Below are positions 1 to 13,700 of a stretch of DNA of 64,000 nt, in pieces. Source of the stretch: Heterobilharzia americana (Eukaryota > Platyhelminthes > Trematoda > Strigeidida > Schistosomatidae); the NCBI GenBank assembly GCA_944470555.2, contig OX104127.1, forward strand, positions 112,248,741 through 112,312,740, in the 5' to 3' direction. Below the pieces are notes generated by a model. It searched no databases. It saw only the letters and a list, made by a program, of their open reading frames with translations, and was not told where the DNA came from. Both the position numbers and the translations under genes were made by a program. Each line of letters begins with the position of its first letter. The stretch's first letter is position 1.

Positions 1-487
1 TGAAGTAGACACCCATGATCATAGGACAGTTACAACATACAGAGTGATGTTTTCCACGATGGTAGAAATATCCTAGCTGATAACATCTGATAGAGAAAAC
101 TCTTCTGTATTCCCGTAGTACATACTAAGCAAGATGAAGTGGTCTGCGATGCATTTATTGCTAACTGTACCATCATCTTCCAGCAGCAACTTTAACATTA
201 CAGTAAAAAATAACAAGGTGAGGATAAACCTCTAAAGAACATGACTACGGTAAGGTGGCAAGCCAGAAACGGAAAGACCTAAATAGTTAATATACCAAAG
301 TTAGTTTTGTAACTTTGTCAATACAGATTGACCACCATTTTGTGAAATAATTTAATTTCCTGGTGCCGTTAAAATGTTGCCTTTAACTCTAAAATCAAAA
401 GAATGTTTTCTGAGACAGCCCTCTGATCCGTCTTTTAAAAATGAAATGAAAGTAAGTAAGAAAAAAGCATGTAACCGGTAAACTACT
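1..487. other. AT-rich flank, no gene identified
   Basis: No conserved coding motif seen. A short minus-strand open stretch around 65-195 has no recognisable product. It may still hold the 3' part of the NME8-like gene. Confidence 0.4.
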
Positions 488-1430
488 TATTGTTGTATTA
501 TTATTTGTCCCTTGGGTTCCTAGTGAAATATAGGGCTTCAGTAAGACGCCTCCAGTGCACTCTTCTCTGCAGTCTTTTCAACTTGGCTCCACAACTGCAT
601 GCAAGTTTTCACACACACACACCATCTCATCCATGTGACCCTCGGACACCAAATTCGTCGTTTCCCATTTGAGTTCTACTCGAGTGCCTGGCATGGTGCA
701 TGATGTCCCCAAATGGTTTTCGCAGTGTATCCCCAATCCATCTCCACTTTCCTTTGCACATTTGTTGGGCAATGGATTCATGGTTGGTTCGTTGCCAAGT
801 CAGATTTCCTTGTTGCTTATTCTTATTATTCTGGCCATCTGATCTGAACCTCAGTATCGAGTGAGTGTAGGCGACAGCCGTTGATGGATGTGTGTAGTTT
901 GTTCGAAATGCTTTTCGTAAAGCGCCCGCCGCCAAGTCTCTCCACTATCACATAGAAGCATTGACTTGACTGATATTAGTGTTGAAAATCTGGATCTTGT
1001 TTACGCTTTTTGGTGAATCCAGTGTAGTGCAGCAGGTCTCTACACTGATTTCACGTTAATGAAGACCTGTCTAACTTTTCTGATTTAGGCTTTAACGTCC
1101 CTACCCGTGCCACCGCCTGTAGTTGCAACGATCCAGCCTTGTATAAGTAGGTGAAAGAGACTACTTCCTTCAGGTTTCTCTCGTTGATGGTGATTGGTGC
1201 CTCTTGTTGTTGATGCTGTTGTAAGTTGGGTATCTTCATCACCTCTGTCTTCTCTACGTTCACCTGAAGGAAGTCCCGCTTTCGCCGCCCTGCCTCACTT
1301 CTTCTGTCAACTTGTTGGTTTTTGTCTGTAGATCTTCGAGTTTGTGCGACATGACATTAGACAAAAGTCATCATCATCGGCGACGAAATCCAAGTCTTCT
1401 GGGCTGTTTTCATCGGTCCAGCGAAGGCAA
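488..1430 (-). mobile_element. 5'-truncated RTE-clade LINE, 3' end (copy A)
   Basis: On the minus strand this holds the C-terminal part of an RTE ORF. It includes the marker segment VNVEKTEVMKIPN followed by a Gln-rich stretch and ITINERNLKEVVSFTYL, and ends with a short ATA-rich tail at about 488-506 next to a CCCTTGGG-type terminus. The same terminus is seen in copies B-E. The frame is broken several times. Only the region after the RT core is left, as usual for 5'-truncated LINE insertions. Confidence 0.8.
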
Positions 1431-1644
1431 AGCTAAAAGTCTTAAGAAATTATTTGAAATCACAGTTCGATAATTTGTCAACTATTTACAGTCTGGTTTT
1501 TTGGACAAAACAGCAATCATTTTGCACACTAATTAACTTCTGCTTAATGTGATCAGTAAAAACTATGAGTAGAGCATAAATGCAAAAACAAACGCTCACA
1601 TTTGGGTAAAAAATAATAAAGAAACAACCCGGTTTGGGCTAATC

Positions 1645-1658
1645 TTACAAAGAAAACT
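1645..1658 (-). CDS. Possible terminal coding exon of the NME8-like gene
   Basis: After acceptor GATCAACAG the phase-1 continuation reads K-F-S-L-stop, with TAA at 1645-1647. The TAA overlaps a GTAAGA that could instead be a donor (giving a 10-bp exon that breaks the frame). I saw no clear AATAAA just downstream, so this is only a candidate. Confidence 0.25.
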
Positions 1659-1718
1659 CTGTTGATCAGAGTTAAATAAATTTAACTCAAGTGGTAATAA
1701 GAATAAGAAATATCTTAC

Positions 1719-1739
1719 TGTTTTCCTCCTCTTCAGGTT
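1719..1739 (-). CDS. NME8: NME8-like micro-exon 18 (21 bp)
   Basis: Reads QPEEEEN in phase 1. Acceptor CGTAATTTTAG, donor AAAACA|GTAAGA. It leaves in phase 1, so at least one further exon is required. Confidence 0.6.
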
Positions 1740-4700
1740 CTAAAATTACGAAAACAAATGAGACTACATTAACATGATATTCACAAAGAGTAATAATAGA
1801 CACTATTTAACTAGTTGCTTACTAATATAATATACATTGTAGACATTGTGGCAGCGTAGTTTTGATAACTCCTCAGTCATTTAGTAAAAGACATACCTTA
1901 CAGTTTCGTTAAAGTTGTTGATAGTACGGTAAAACTGAAGTTTAGAGACTGCCAATCACCTTCAAGTATCCACTGACCAATCAGAATCAGAAGTGTGACG
2001 GACATTATACTTGTTGAGGAAAATATTACTTTATTTACAATTTATAAATCAGTTTTTGCATGAAAAATAAAGATATCTAGATTGTCAATAGGTTTATCAC
2101 CTCTGAAATTATACCACTGTCTGTATTGCCATTCATACATATGAGACAGCATCATTTCCTCACGTGATCCCGTTAACGGTCTTAAAAATCTTCTTAAACG
2201 ACTCCATTTATTTTCAAAGTTGTTTGTGTGCACTCCTGTCGTCTGATCAATGAAGTGCCTCTTGTGAACAATAGCTTGATGGAGGTAACTCATTTCAGAG
2301 ACAGGCATATACTACTTCTAAGCATCTGTGTATACTGTGGTACTCGATACCACGCATTTTCCTATAACTGGTAGGATGGGTTTTTCTGACTTATCCTGAG
2401 CTCAAATTTTTATGCTTAATTTAAAGGAATATTATTTATTTTTAAAATATGAAGTCATAAAGTATAGTGCTTCTTCTTGTTCTTTAGAAATTTAATAAAT
2501 TATGATTTGATAACTAAAATTTCATATACACCTGAAATTTGTAATTAATTTTGTGGTTAGTTATATGAATAATTTCCATAATTGGGTAAAAAACCAGTGG
2601 CTCTTTCATTATGAATGTCTTCAGGAATTGTATGATGAAAAGGTGAACCCTTCTTCAGTAAGTGGCAATAACAGACAGAAAGCCATATTTCAAGTTATCA
2701 CATAGTGAACTTTGTGAGGGATTTTACTCTTAAAGTTTTTGATAAACAGCGACTCAGTATAAACTATTACAAATGTGCGTTATACCGCCACCACCAACAA
2801 CAAGCTCGAATCACCATCAACGGGAGAAACTTAAAGGAAGTTGCCTCCTTCACCTACCTAGGCAGCCCTGTTTCAAATACAGACAGGGTAGGCACAGACG
2901 AGGACGTCAAAGCAGCCAGGATCGGAAAGACAGCAAGACAGGCCTTCCCACATTAACCTGAAAGCAGTGTGGAGATCTTCTACACTCCACTCAGCATAAT
3001 GCGTGAACAAGATCAGGATTTTCAACACCAACGTCAATTCAGTGCTTCTGTTTGTTTCCGAGACTTGGCGCGTTACGAAAGTGATTTCCAACAAACTACA
3101 GACATTCATCAACAACTGCTTACGCTGGCTCGTTAATGAAGGTCAGATGGATTGCCAGAATAATAAGAATAAGCAATAAGGAACTCTGACGTGGCAACGA
3201 ACCAACCAACAACCTATCGTTGAACAAATGTGCACTGGGCGAAAGTGGAGATGGATTGGGTTGGGCATACGCTGAGAAGGCCCACTGGGGACATCACGCT
3301 CCAGGCCAGGCACTTGCGTGGAATCGCGATGGGAAGCGACGAGTTGGGCGTTTGAGGTGAGGGTGACATGGAGGAGATCTTACGAGGAGGAAATGAGAGC
3401 TTGTGGGCTGTTGTGGAGCCAGGTTGGAAAGATTTCAGAGGACAGAGTTCACTGGAGACGTGCTAGTGAAGCCCTATGTTCCATTAGAAACCCAAGGGAC
3501 AAATAAATGAATAATAATAAATGTGTTATGAGAATTGTTCAACTTGTACATATTCAAGTCATCAAAATTATCAAGTGGAAGCTGGTGTTCTTCGGCAAAA
3601 CTTAATAAGTTTGAAATTTGTACTGACAACTAACTTCGTGTTATGGATGTATTTTTCAAAATGCTTAATGACTTAAATATTCTCAGTTGAAAACCAAGGC
3701 AGCTTAAATTGGAATCAAAATCATCAGTTGCAGAGGTAGAAGTTTTTAATATCAGCTTTTTTTTACTGTGTGGTTAGGAAAAACCTTATTGAACAATTTA
3801 TTCTACAGTTGATCAATCAAAATAAATTTCCAACTGTCCATAAGAACTGTATGTGAATGATGCATTTTTGTCAAGCAAATTGTCTTTTTTCCATTCACAA
3901 GTGGATCTTTACCTTCCGAATTTTGCGTCAAATGATAGTCTTTTCAGTGCTGATAGGTAAAAAAGACAACTGACAAACTTACTAAGTATTAACTTGGTTT
4001 AACAAAAATATCCTGCAAATTATGAGTTATTACAGAGTATACAAACTAAAAGGAATAAAGTTTAGAGAGAAAAGATTTATCTTACGCTTTTCTTCTTCAT
4101 TTTCTGTATTGGTGAAAAATACAAATAACAGATTTGATCATTATCAATGTTTGTTTTTTTGTCATTTAATAGAGATAAAGCTAATCATAGAAATACGAAT
4201 TACAAAAGAATATCCGATTTAGTAGGGAACAAAATCTCACCTTTTAGTTCATTGTCACGCAACTTAGCCCATTCTGCTTCTATACATTGAAAATGAGTTG
4301 CAAAAAAGATTTTAAAAAAGTGGATGTATAGTGAATCTCTGAATATTTTATTAACTCTACTGATTAATAAATAATACACACGCGAAAATATCCACACATA
4401 TGTTAAACACATAGCACAAAACTAATGACAGTGATACATATACATACAAATAGCCACCCATACAGTTACATTATATTCACACTATCAGATGTCAACACGT
4501 GCAAATACAAGAACTTCCTATACATGGCTTACCTAATACTACACGTTGATCATACTTTAGAATAGGTTCTTTTGCACATAAAATGAAAATGTTATGTTTA
4601 GATAAAAAACAAACTAACTTAAGAATATCAAAATATTGAAATTTATTTAAAACAATAATTTTCAGGGAATTTACTCATTACCATCTTGACTATCTGAGAT

Positions 4701-7700
4701 AACCGTAGTTTGGTAGACTAGTATTTATACTGGGTGATGATTGAAGGTGAAATGGAAATTTGGAATGTGGCTGAATTCGAACCAGCAACTATTGGGTTGC
4801 TGACTTGATGCTACACCAACTGAGCTACAAAGTCCAACTGTCGACCAAATTTTTATTTCACTTCAGTCACTAAGGGTTTTTGTTGTGAACGAGTGGTGGG
4901 GTTGCGCGCGTGGGTATAATGATACTGAGACTCAATAGACACCTCAACCGAATACCTTTACTACTGACCTCCCTCAGTACTTTCTGCTTCACTTAGCCGC
5001 GGGAAAATCAGAACACAAAGACGGCATGTGACTGCAAGAACAGTGACAACTCTTATTAGGCAAATACATGACATATGTGTATTTACAAAACTCTCAGGAA
5101 GTGAAGCCATAAATGAACCAATCGGATTTCTTGTATGAGGTCGAACTTCTCTTATCAGGTTCTCATATCAGCGCATGCATAAATTACTACCTGAACGTGA
5201 TCTGATCATGACTTGAAAACTCCCCTATTGGCTGCCTTCTTATCACTACGCATCAGTTTTGCCTGAGTGTCATGTGAATTCGTGATGCCTTATTATCCGT
5301 TCATTGTATTCACACTGGCTGTCCAGCGAGGACCTCTCACCTTAGTCCAAATTAATATAAATTATAGAGGCAGAGCATTATATTGATTATCATCTTAACT
5401 ATCTGAGGTAAGTATTGGGCTGGAAACCCGGTGGTCTCTGGTTCAAATCCGGCCGCGGTTCAAATTTTCATTTCACATCCAATCATTACTCAGTATAAGT
5501 TTATTCATTGACAGACAGACGAAACCAATGTAGGACCTGGCATTGCTGTGTAGGGATTTAAGCTTCTACGCCTAATATCAACACATTAAACGATAATTCA
5601 GTGCGATGAAAAATAAGGTGATAAAGAAGAAAGGAAGCAAATATTGGTGAAAATTAGTATGAAAGACAGCAAGGAGGACTGAGAAAATACTGAATTCAGT
5701 ATAACGATTAAGATGATTATACGAATGAATACATATGAGCCATATAGTATAAAATCTCCAACCACTGATTTCTGTCGTCAAACGCACCCCTCTGTGGCTT
5801 AGACAAACAGTCAAAGATTTCTTATACTGGTGCTATATTTCAATCTACCCACCTTTAACCTTTGTCGGGCTTAATCGTACTTCAGCTAACAATGTCCGAT
5901 GTGACAGACGGTGACTAAGCATGTATAACACATGTCTGAGGCATCTGAGGTGGTAAAGGTTCACAACCACATCAACTGACGTTTGTGTCCTCTCTAAAAC
6001 TCCACACCTAACTTCTGTACTACTGAAGTGGTGACATCACAATAAGCTACCTATGCTAAGAAGGCAACGGTGGTCAAATATCTGAGGCCTTCTTATATGT
6101 TCTACATTTGATGATCATTTTTCAAAGCCATATATGAAGCGAAACAGAGTGAACTACAGTGCGGAACACTCTGTTCGTAACAGACAACTGGATATCACAG
6201 CAGCGCCAAGGATGGTACGATTTGGCAAAAGTAAATCTATGCAGAGATTTCATCGATCACTGACCCACCAAGACTGGTTCAACTTCCCAGGTAAGTGTTC
6301 AAAGTGCTCAATAGCTGCACTTTCTGTTATTAAACAAGACACAATTGGGTACTAGTCCTGCAGCAACTATTTGCATTTAGTTGGCGAGATATGCAACCTA
6401 AACATTCTCGGTTTATCAGTCAAGGTGTTCAGAAGACTCTACATATTGCCAGCATCTTCACTTTACGGGGCTATGTCATCTGCGCACTTTGGGTTTACTA
6501 AGGACTCTCCTATGAAATGAACAATCCGTGTAATATCCGACGACGAGAGAGAGACCAGCATAATCACGTCTGTGTTGAAGTTGAATAAGAAAGGAGAGAG
6601 TGGACATCCTTGATGGACACCATCCAACATCCAAAACTCACCTGATAACTCAACGTAGGCCCTGAAATCCCCCTCAGGTGTGCGAGAACAAAAATCTTGA
6701 CAAAATGACGTACTTACTTGGCGCACATTTTGGTGACATACATTGCCATAAGACCTCTAAATCGAATACCGCCTTCAGAACTAGAATTACAGTTTGTGTC
6801 GGACTTTGGTATGCGTGCATATGTTTGAGAACCTGGCAGAGTGTGGACATCTGATCCATAAACACATGGTCAGGTCTGTAGCTTATCTGGTTTCCTCAAG
6901 TTTGCTGTTTCAAAGCTCCATATAGACGTCAAGTGATTACAGAGCCTAGAATCTTAGACAGTATGTTTGTCAGCCAAATCCCTCTGCGGTGGCCACAAGA
7001 GGATTTCTAACCTTTCTTAAAGAATGCAACAGTCAGTGATTGAGACCAGTCAGAGGGGATCATGTTTGACTCCCACACACTAGTTAACACTTCAGTTAAC
7101 TTGACTAAAAATTATCGACCACTATCCTTATAAACCTCTGGAGCTGGTCCATCTGGCTGCTGCTTCTCTTCGTTTCATGTTATCTACCGCTCCCTCGACT
7201 TCTGGAAGTGTCAAAGGTCCTATCTCGGTATTCCATTCAGGCTCCTACTGGACAGCGGGTAACAGGATAGTAGATAGGGGCTAGCTGGACTGTTCGTCGA
7301 GGTCTTCCGCCCATTATTCCAGACGTCCCCCCTGTAAGTGGATCGCAGACCCATTCTTCCAGCTACATTCTCACTAACTACTAATTTCTGATGTCACTAT
7401 CAAAATTTGTAGTTCATTTTAAACAATACCTTTCCTGCTTAACTTTTAACAGTAAAAAAAAACATTTTTTGAAATGAACATTTCATATTCAGCAGAATGG
7501 TAAACCTTAGGCATAACCTATGTCTGCATACACCTGGTTTTATAATGATCGAAGTCATGCATATTTTATTTTCAGAATTTATAAATCTTTCAGAAATTTA
7601 CTTTAAGTTTGTTTTCATCATGGACTGACCAGTTGGAGGGACACTGCAAACCTGGGAGCACTGGACACCTGTTTTGTCCTAGTATCGAGATCCTCAGTAA

Positions 7701-10700
7701 TGCACACCCACAACCCAACCAAGGACTCAACCCGCAACCCTCAGGTTCCATGACCAGTACGTTACAATCAAGCCACATGGTCGGAATCTACTGGTTCATA
7801 TTTCCAACTTCTGTCAGTTCACGATATAGCGCGACCATCACCGAGTGTTATTGTTGAGTATTTGTCCTGACAGCCATCAGGTTTGCCCCACTGTTCATGA
7901 TTTCTCATTGAAACTTCAGGAATTATCTCTCAAAACAAATCACCAATGAGTACTAGTTCAATTGAATTTGGGGGGTTATGGTGATTTAGAGATAAGTTAA
8001 GTTGGTTTTCATCATGGAGTTTATCAAAAAATCGTATATGGTTTACAAATATCGGGAAGAAGAAGAAGAAGAATACTTTCATGATGTAGTTCAGTAATAT
8101 TAGAAATGAAAATTTGTAACAGCATATCCTTATCAGTTATCTTTCAAATTCATTCACAATATATCAAAAATAATTGAAGTTTAGATATGTTTATCACTGC
8201 ATTTTGACTTATAAAGTATCCGATTAAAGTATATCGAATAACATAAAGGTTGGGTATTCGAATTCTAAAGAAGTAAGGCATGCCAAACATGAAGGCATCT
8301 AAAGCAGACAAGTAAAAATGTTCGATAATTTACACTCTCAAGTTTCTAACAGATGGTTTTTAGCATATATCGGTAACTATCGTTGAATTAACAGTTCGTA
8401 GAATGTAGAACGGAGTGCTGATAGCAACATATTAAGAGTTATTGTTTTCTTTCAAAAATTATATATCCTCAACCTAAAATAGTGATGTTGATGATACCAA
8501 ACCAAAATATTCGGTATTTTGAAAGATTACACTTCAAGTGGCATATATCATAAGATGAATTAAAATCTCATCATATTGTAAATTTATCACATCATGAAGC
8601 TGAAAAATGCTGAAATAGGAACAGGAACATTTTCAAGGGAAAGTCAGATCCTCACATTTGTTTACTTCACGCTTTGATGTTTCATTTTCACAGTATATTG
8701 TGACAACAGTTCGCTACTGGTAAGGTGTTATGATGGTGTCTAACTGTGGAGGCTGTATCCAGCAAGCATATCACGCTGATCAAATCTATCTACTTTAAAT
8801 CAGCCAGTCGTGTAAAGTCTTATGATGAGTTGTCATCTGAATTGATGATAGCTAGTGGTGTTCGCCATGAATGCCCACTGTCACTTTCCCTGTTTAATTT
8901 CCTAACAGATGTATTAATGGATATAAGCTTTAGGCATGTTTTCCTTCACAGGAATTGATCTACTTCTGGAAATCATCTGGCTGACCTGGAATACATAGAC
9001 GATAGTATCCTGCTAGATGAAGACGAAGACAAAATACACGGTCTTCGGAACATGCCGAGTGGAAGTCTGAGTATGTTTGACGTGCATTCGAACCTGTCAA
9101 ATATAAGATGATGCTTCAGAGCTGGTTTGGAACGACCCCTAGTCTAATTATAGGAGGTGAAGTTGGGCAATGCATTGACCACTTCACTCACATCAGCCTA
9201 AATGAATACAGAAGGCCTGTTTGGCGTTTGCCAACCTGCGTCATCTGTGACACTGACTGACGAGATATTCGATTATCTGTCAGAGGACGAGTATGCTCCG
9301 CTGTAGTCAGTTTAGTTCTGTTGTACGGCTATAAGACAAAGCCGTTAAGAACAGAATACAAGAAGTGGTTACCAGTCTTCGTTCAAAAGTGTCTTCATAG
9401 CATTGCTGACGTTTGGTGGAATCACCATGTGAGTAATGTTGACGTCAGACGAAGTGAACTGGGCAAGACAGGCAAGTCGACTGAGGAGGTTGTGAACCTT
9501 GGTCAAGTGAGATGGCTTGAACATGTATTGTACATACCGAGCCACCACCTACATTAATGCACCACGTTAGAGGAAGGTATATTAGGTCAGTGTAAGGTTG
9601 ACGGTGGCCAGACGAAGATGCGGTACCGCTGCATGAAACCTCAGATTATTGGTCTGAGCCATTTGGGGAGATGTAGATTACCTGACTAGGGTCCTCGAGA
9701 CGATAAGAATCAGTGGTTGAGGACTGCTGGTGACATGACTGAAAATCTGTTACAATGGTACAGATGCATTCACTCCTCAATGTCTTCCAAAGCCTGAATA
9801 TTTACACTAACCGTTATCGTCAAATTGTTTATTCTCTGACACAACTTTTTCTACTTTGATATGAGTATTTTCTATTTAATTGTTCTTTGTGTACTACTTT
9901 GAAGTGTGGCAACTTGACCTAATGCATGTGTGTGCAAGGTTTTACACTAGTTTTTCCCCTCTGCTATTGGTGGAGTTTCGATCATAACTTTTGATCATCT
10001 AAGTCTCTCTAGCGTTTGCCTACAAGGCTTTAGAAAGAGTAAGTCATTTTATTTTACCATCTTCACCGTTCACTTGCTTAAATGCATCAATTCCAGACTG
10101 GATTCAGGCTTCAACTATGAATTTGAATGTGAATCGGAGCAACATACAACTATGCATAAAAAAGCAACAGTTCAGTTCGTTGTACTTTTTGTCAATATGA
10201 AAATAGTAAATTGCCAAAAGCAGACGAATGTTATTAGGCAAGAAAAAGCAGAGCAGAAGTGAGTGGTATATAAAGATGCACATAATCTCAACGGTAAAGA
10301 GAGGTCCTATCAAGATCCAGTTCGGTCGATAACACTAAGCGTCTACGCATGTATTCTAAACATCTTCAAGATTCTAGTCAAACACCTTACACCTATTTGC
10401 AATATTCGAAATACTGCTGGTGTATTCAAGAGTTATTTTCATATCTTTCTTGATCTAGAAATTTTTGCTATACAACCTTGTCAACCGAATTACCTTTCTT
10501 CTAATCTTGCACTCCATACTTAACCTCGAAATTACTTGGCATGTGCTACATCTGCGTGTTAGTAGTAATATGAAGATATCTATAAGAGCCTCAACAAATA
10601 TATTCTCCACCATTTCAACTGCAAACTTTCTCTTCTATCTACACTTACTGGTCACTCCTCATACTTTCACAGAGGAAGACAATAGATTATTAGGCAGTGT

Positions 10701-13700
10701 ACTTTTCCATTTTTGGATAGTCAGATTTCGCTTCAGTGGCGTAAATGGCATAAGTGGATAAATACCAAGCATGTCACGTTCAGGTGATTTGCCTAGCATG
10801 ACAAAACAGTGTTTCACAGAAAAAAATACTCAAATAATTACTAGTTCAGTGACTGTACTTGCCTTGCTCTTCATCATTTATCTCATCTATTTCACCTGAA
10901 AAAGGAAGAGCAAACATTATACGCTTACGGAGACAACAAGTAAATCAATATTAGTCATAAAAGGCATTAATTTGTATAACATAATAAAACGTCAGGACCA
11001 TATATATTACAGGTAAGCGCAGAGAACTTGTGTACAAAACAGTGACACTGCAGTATTTATAAAATTTAGGTGAAATTTCAAGCCTAGTTTCTATACCCAG
11101 CTGACTTCTGTACTTACTTCGGTGGTATATATGCCAAAATTGAAACGACATAGAAAGATTAGTATGGCCCCTGCGCAAGGACGACAGGTAAGACCGTGAA
11201 GTGTTCCACATTTTGTTATAGTTAACTATGTCTCTCTGTAGATAACTGGATCCGTGCCATAGTTACGTGTGATAATGTTGACCTGAAGGAAATTATCAAA
11301 ATGCTGTTAAATGACACTCGGTTTGTGCTACTAGCTTGTGAAAACTGGAAGGCGGGATTTCGGTGAAGAGATAACAGGCCAATTGGGGTTACTTACAATG
11401 ATGAACCTTTTGTTGGCCTTGCTGGGTTAAAACTAATGCAACATTAAGGTGGCATGGCAAAACGTTCAATTAAAGGTACGTAACTTGTTGAATTTGTATC
11501 ACGCCTTGTTCTGATCACCGTTCGTTTTCGCCTAACCTAATTCTATGTTACCTAACCTTTTAAGTCACGGTCGGTATCAACATGAAACCTTGATGTTAAT
11601 GTGTAAACGTTGGAATCCATATAAGTTATCAATGATCATACATGACATGTGGTCCAGATAATTCAGTGAATATCAAAGTGGAGCAATATATTATCAGTCT
11701 AGACACTCACCTCCCAACCAGTGACTTAAATGCTTGAATCCCGCCCCTAACTGCGATTTGAGCAGCTAGTTAGTATCAATAACCCTCATACGATAGGTGT
11801 AGCTCACTGCCTACTGCATGAATGTACAGTTAGTTGCTGAGTAAGTCCCGACTTTTTTCTAGTCAATATTCAAAATCCTAGTCAAATGACGTGTAAGTGA
11901 GGAAAAATACAGTTTTGTGTTATTTTAACTGCAATATATTCCTTTTTTCTACAGACAGTAATAATTTTTCTTCAATGTTTAGTTTAAATCACGCCCATCA
12001 GACTAAACTAACATGTTATATGAAGGTTCATACTATCAAGGAAATTTAACATAAGTAAAGTAGACCCTTTTAAAGCACCATAGTTATCACTTCATTCATA
12101 TTAATCTACAATTTCAGTAAAAAAAGTAAAATTCAGATACATTTTTCTTGATTATATCACTATTTATCTTGCTTACTTCCCATTAATTGAACAAAACAAA
12201 TTTATTAACAATCCGTTTTAGTCTGAAACCCAAACTCTTTGCACTATACCATATTTATTGCTCCATGTAAGTTGTTCATTACTAAGAATCCTATACTTTT
12301 ATTCTCACTTTGTATTAGCAAATGTCTATCTTTGCAAATCTAAAAATAAAATACGTAATAATAGGTGTTTTTTCCAAATTGTATTCACAGGACATGGTGT
12401 GAAGGAGTGATCATCTTCCTCTTATAAAGATTTATTCAAACTACATAGTTTAATTTTTAGATGAAGCAGTTTTAAACATCTCTGAAATGATTTTGCTCTA
12501 CAATTAGATAGATTCAGCAAACTATTTTCAGTAATCCTGATCAAATCATTGTCACATAACTACTCTAATAGTTTTATCATTCATCAAGTAGATATTTTGT
12601 CATAAAATGAACATTCAGAGAAACTATCACTGTAAATAAACGTCTTAGTGACTATTACTTATATTATTATTCGTTCCTTGGGTTCCTAGTGGAACATAGG
12701 GCTTCACTAGCACGTCTCCAGTGAACTCTGTTCTCTGAAATCTTTCCAACCTGGCTCCACAACAACCCACAAGCTCTCATTTCCTCCTCGTAAGATCTCC
12801 TCCATGTCACCCTCACCTCAGACGCCCAACTCGTCGCTTCCCATCGCGATTCCAACCAAGTGCCTGGCTTGGAGCGTGATGTCCCCAGTGGGCCTTCTCA
12901 GCGTATGCCCAACCCAATCCATCTCCACTTTCGCCCAGTGCATATTTGCTCAACGATAGGTTGTTGGTTGGTTCGTTGCCACGTCAGAGTTCCTTATTGC
13001 TTATTCTAATTATTCTGGTAATCCATCTGACCTTCATTAACGAGCCAGCGTATGCGGCAGCTGTTGACGAATGTCTGTAGTTTGTTGGAAATCACTTTCG
13101 TAACGCGCCAAGTCTCGGAACCATACAGAAGCACTGACTTGACGTTGGTGTTGAAAATCCGAACCGTGTTCATGCCTAATGTTTGGTGGAGTGCAGAAGA
13201 TCTCCACACTGCTTTCAGGTTAATGTGGGAAGGCCTGTCTTGCTGTCTTTCCGATCCTGGCTGCTTTGACGTCCTCGTCTGTGCCTATCCTGTCTGTAGT
13301 TGAAACAGTGCTGCCTAGGTAGGTGAAGGAGGCAACTTCCTCTAAGTTTCTCCCTTTGATGGTGATTCGAGCTTGTTGTTGTTGGTAGTGATGGTGTTGG
13401 TTGGGTATCATCATCACCTCTGTCTTCTCCATATTCACTTGAAGTCCCGTCTTCATTCGCTGCCCTGCCTCACCTCTTCTAACAACTTGTTACTTTTCGC
13501 CTGTTGATCTTCCAGTTTGTGCGACAAGACATTAGACACAAGTCATCACCGAAATCCAAATCTTCTAGTATCTTTTCCTTGGTCCAGCGTATCCCCCTCT
13601 TCTCACAGTTTGCTGCGTGATCCAGTCCAGTCCATCACAATCAGGAATATCATGGGCAATGGTCAACAGCCTTGTTTTACTCCTGTCTTCACTTCAAAAG

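Larger units (their letters stand above)
1431..2041. other. Intronic AT-rich DNA holding micro-exon 18
   Basis: Apart from the 21-bp exon at 1719-1739 and the candidate terminal exon at 1645-1658, I see nothing recognisable. Confidence 0.4.

Noticed and set aside
65..195. Minus-strand open stretch ending near 75, possible last exon
   Set aside because: No clear acceptor in the right phase; product not recognised.
4763..4836. tRNA gene
   Set aside because: A and B boxes and an anticodon-like stem are present, but the acceptor stem does not pair; better explained as a SINE head.
10030..10062. Possible extra 15-bp phase-1 micro-exon (minus strand, GGTGAAGATG before GTAAAA)
   Set aside because: Both splice sites are weak and no other support exists.
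10263..10761. Overlapping plus-strand ORFs of 86 and 98 aa
   Set aside because: No motif, overlapping frames, composition like surrounding intron DNA.
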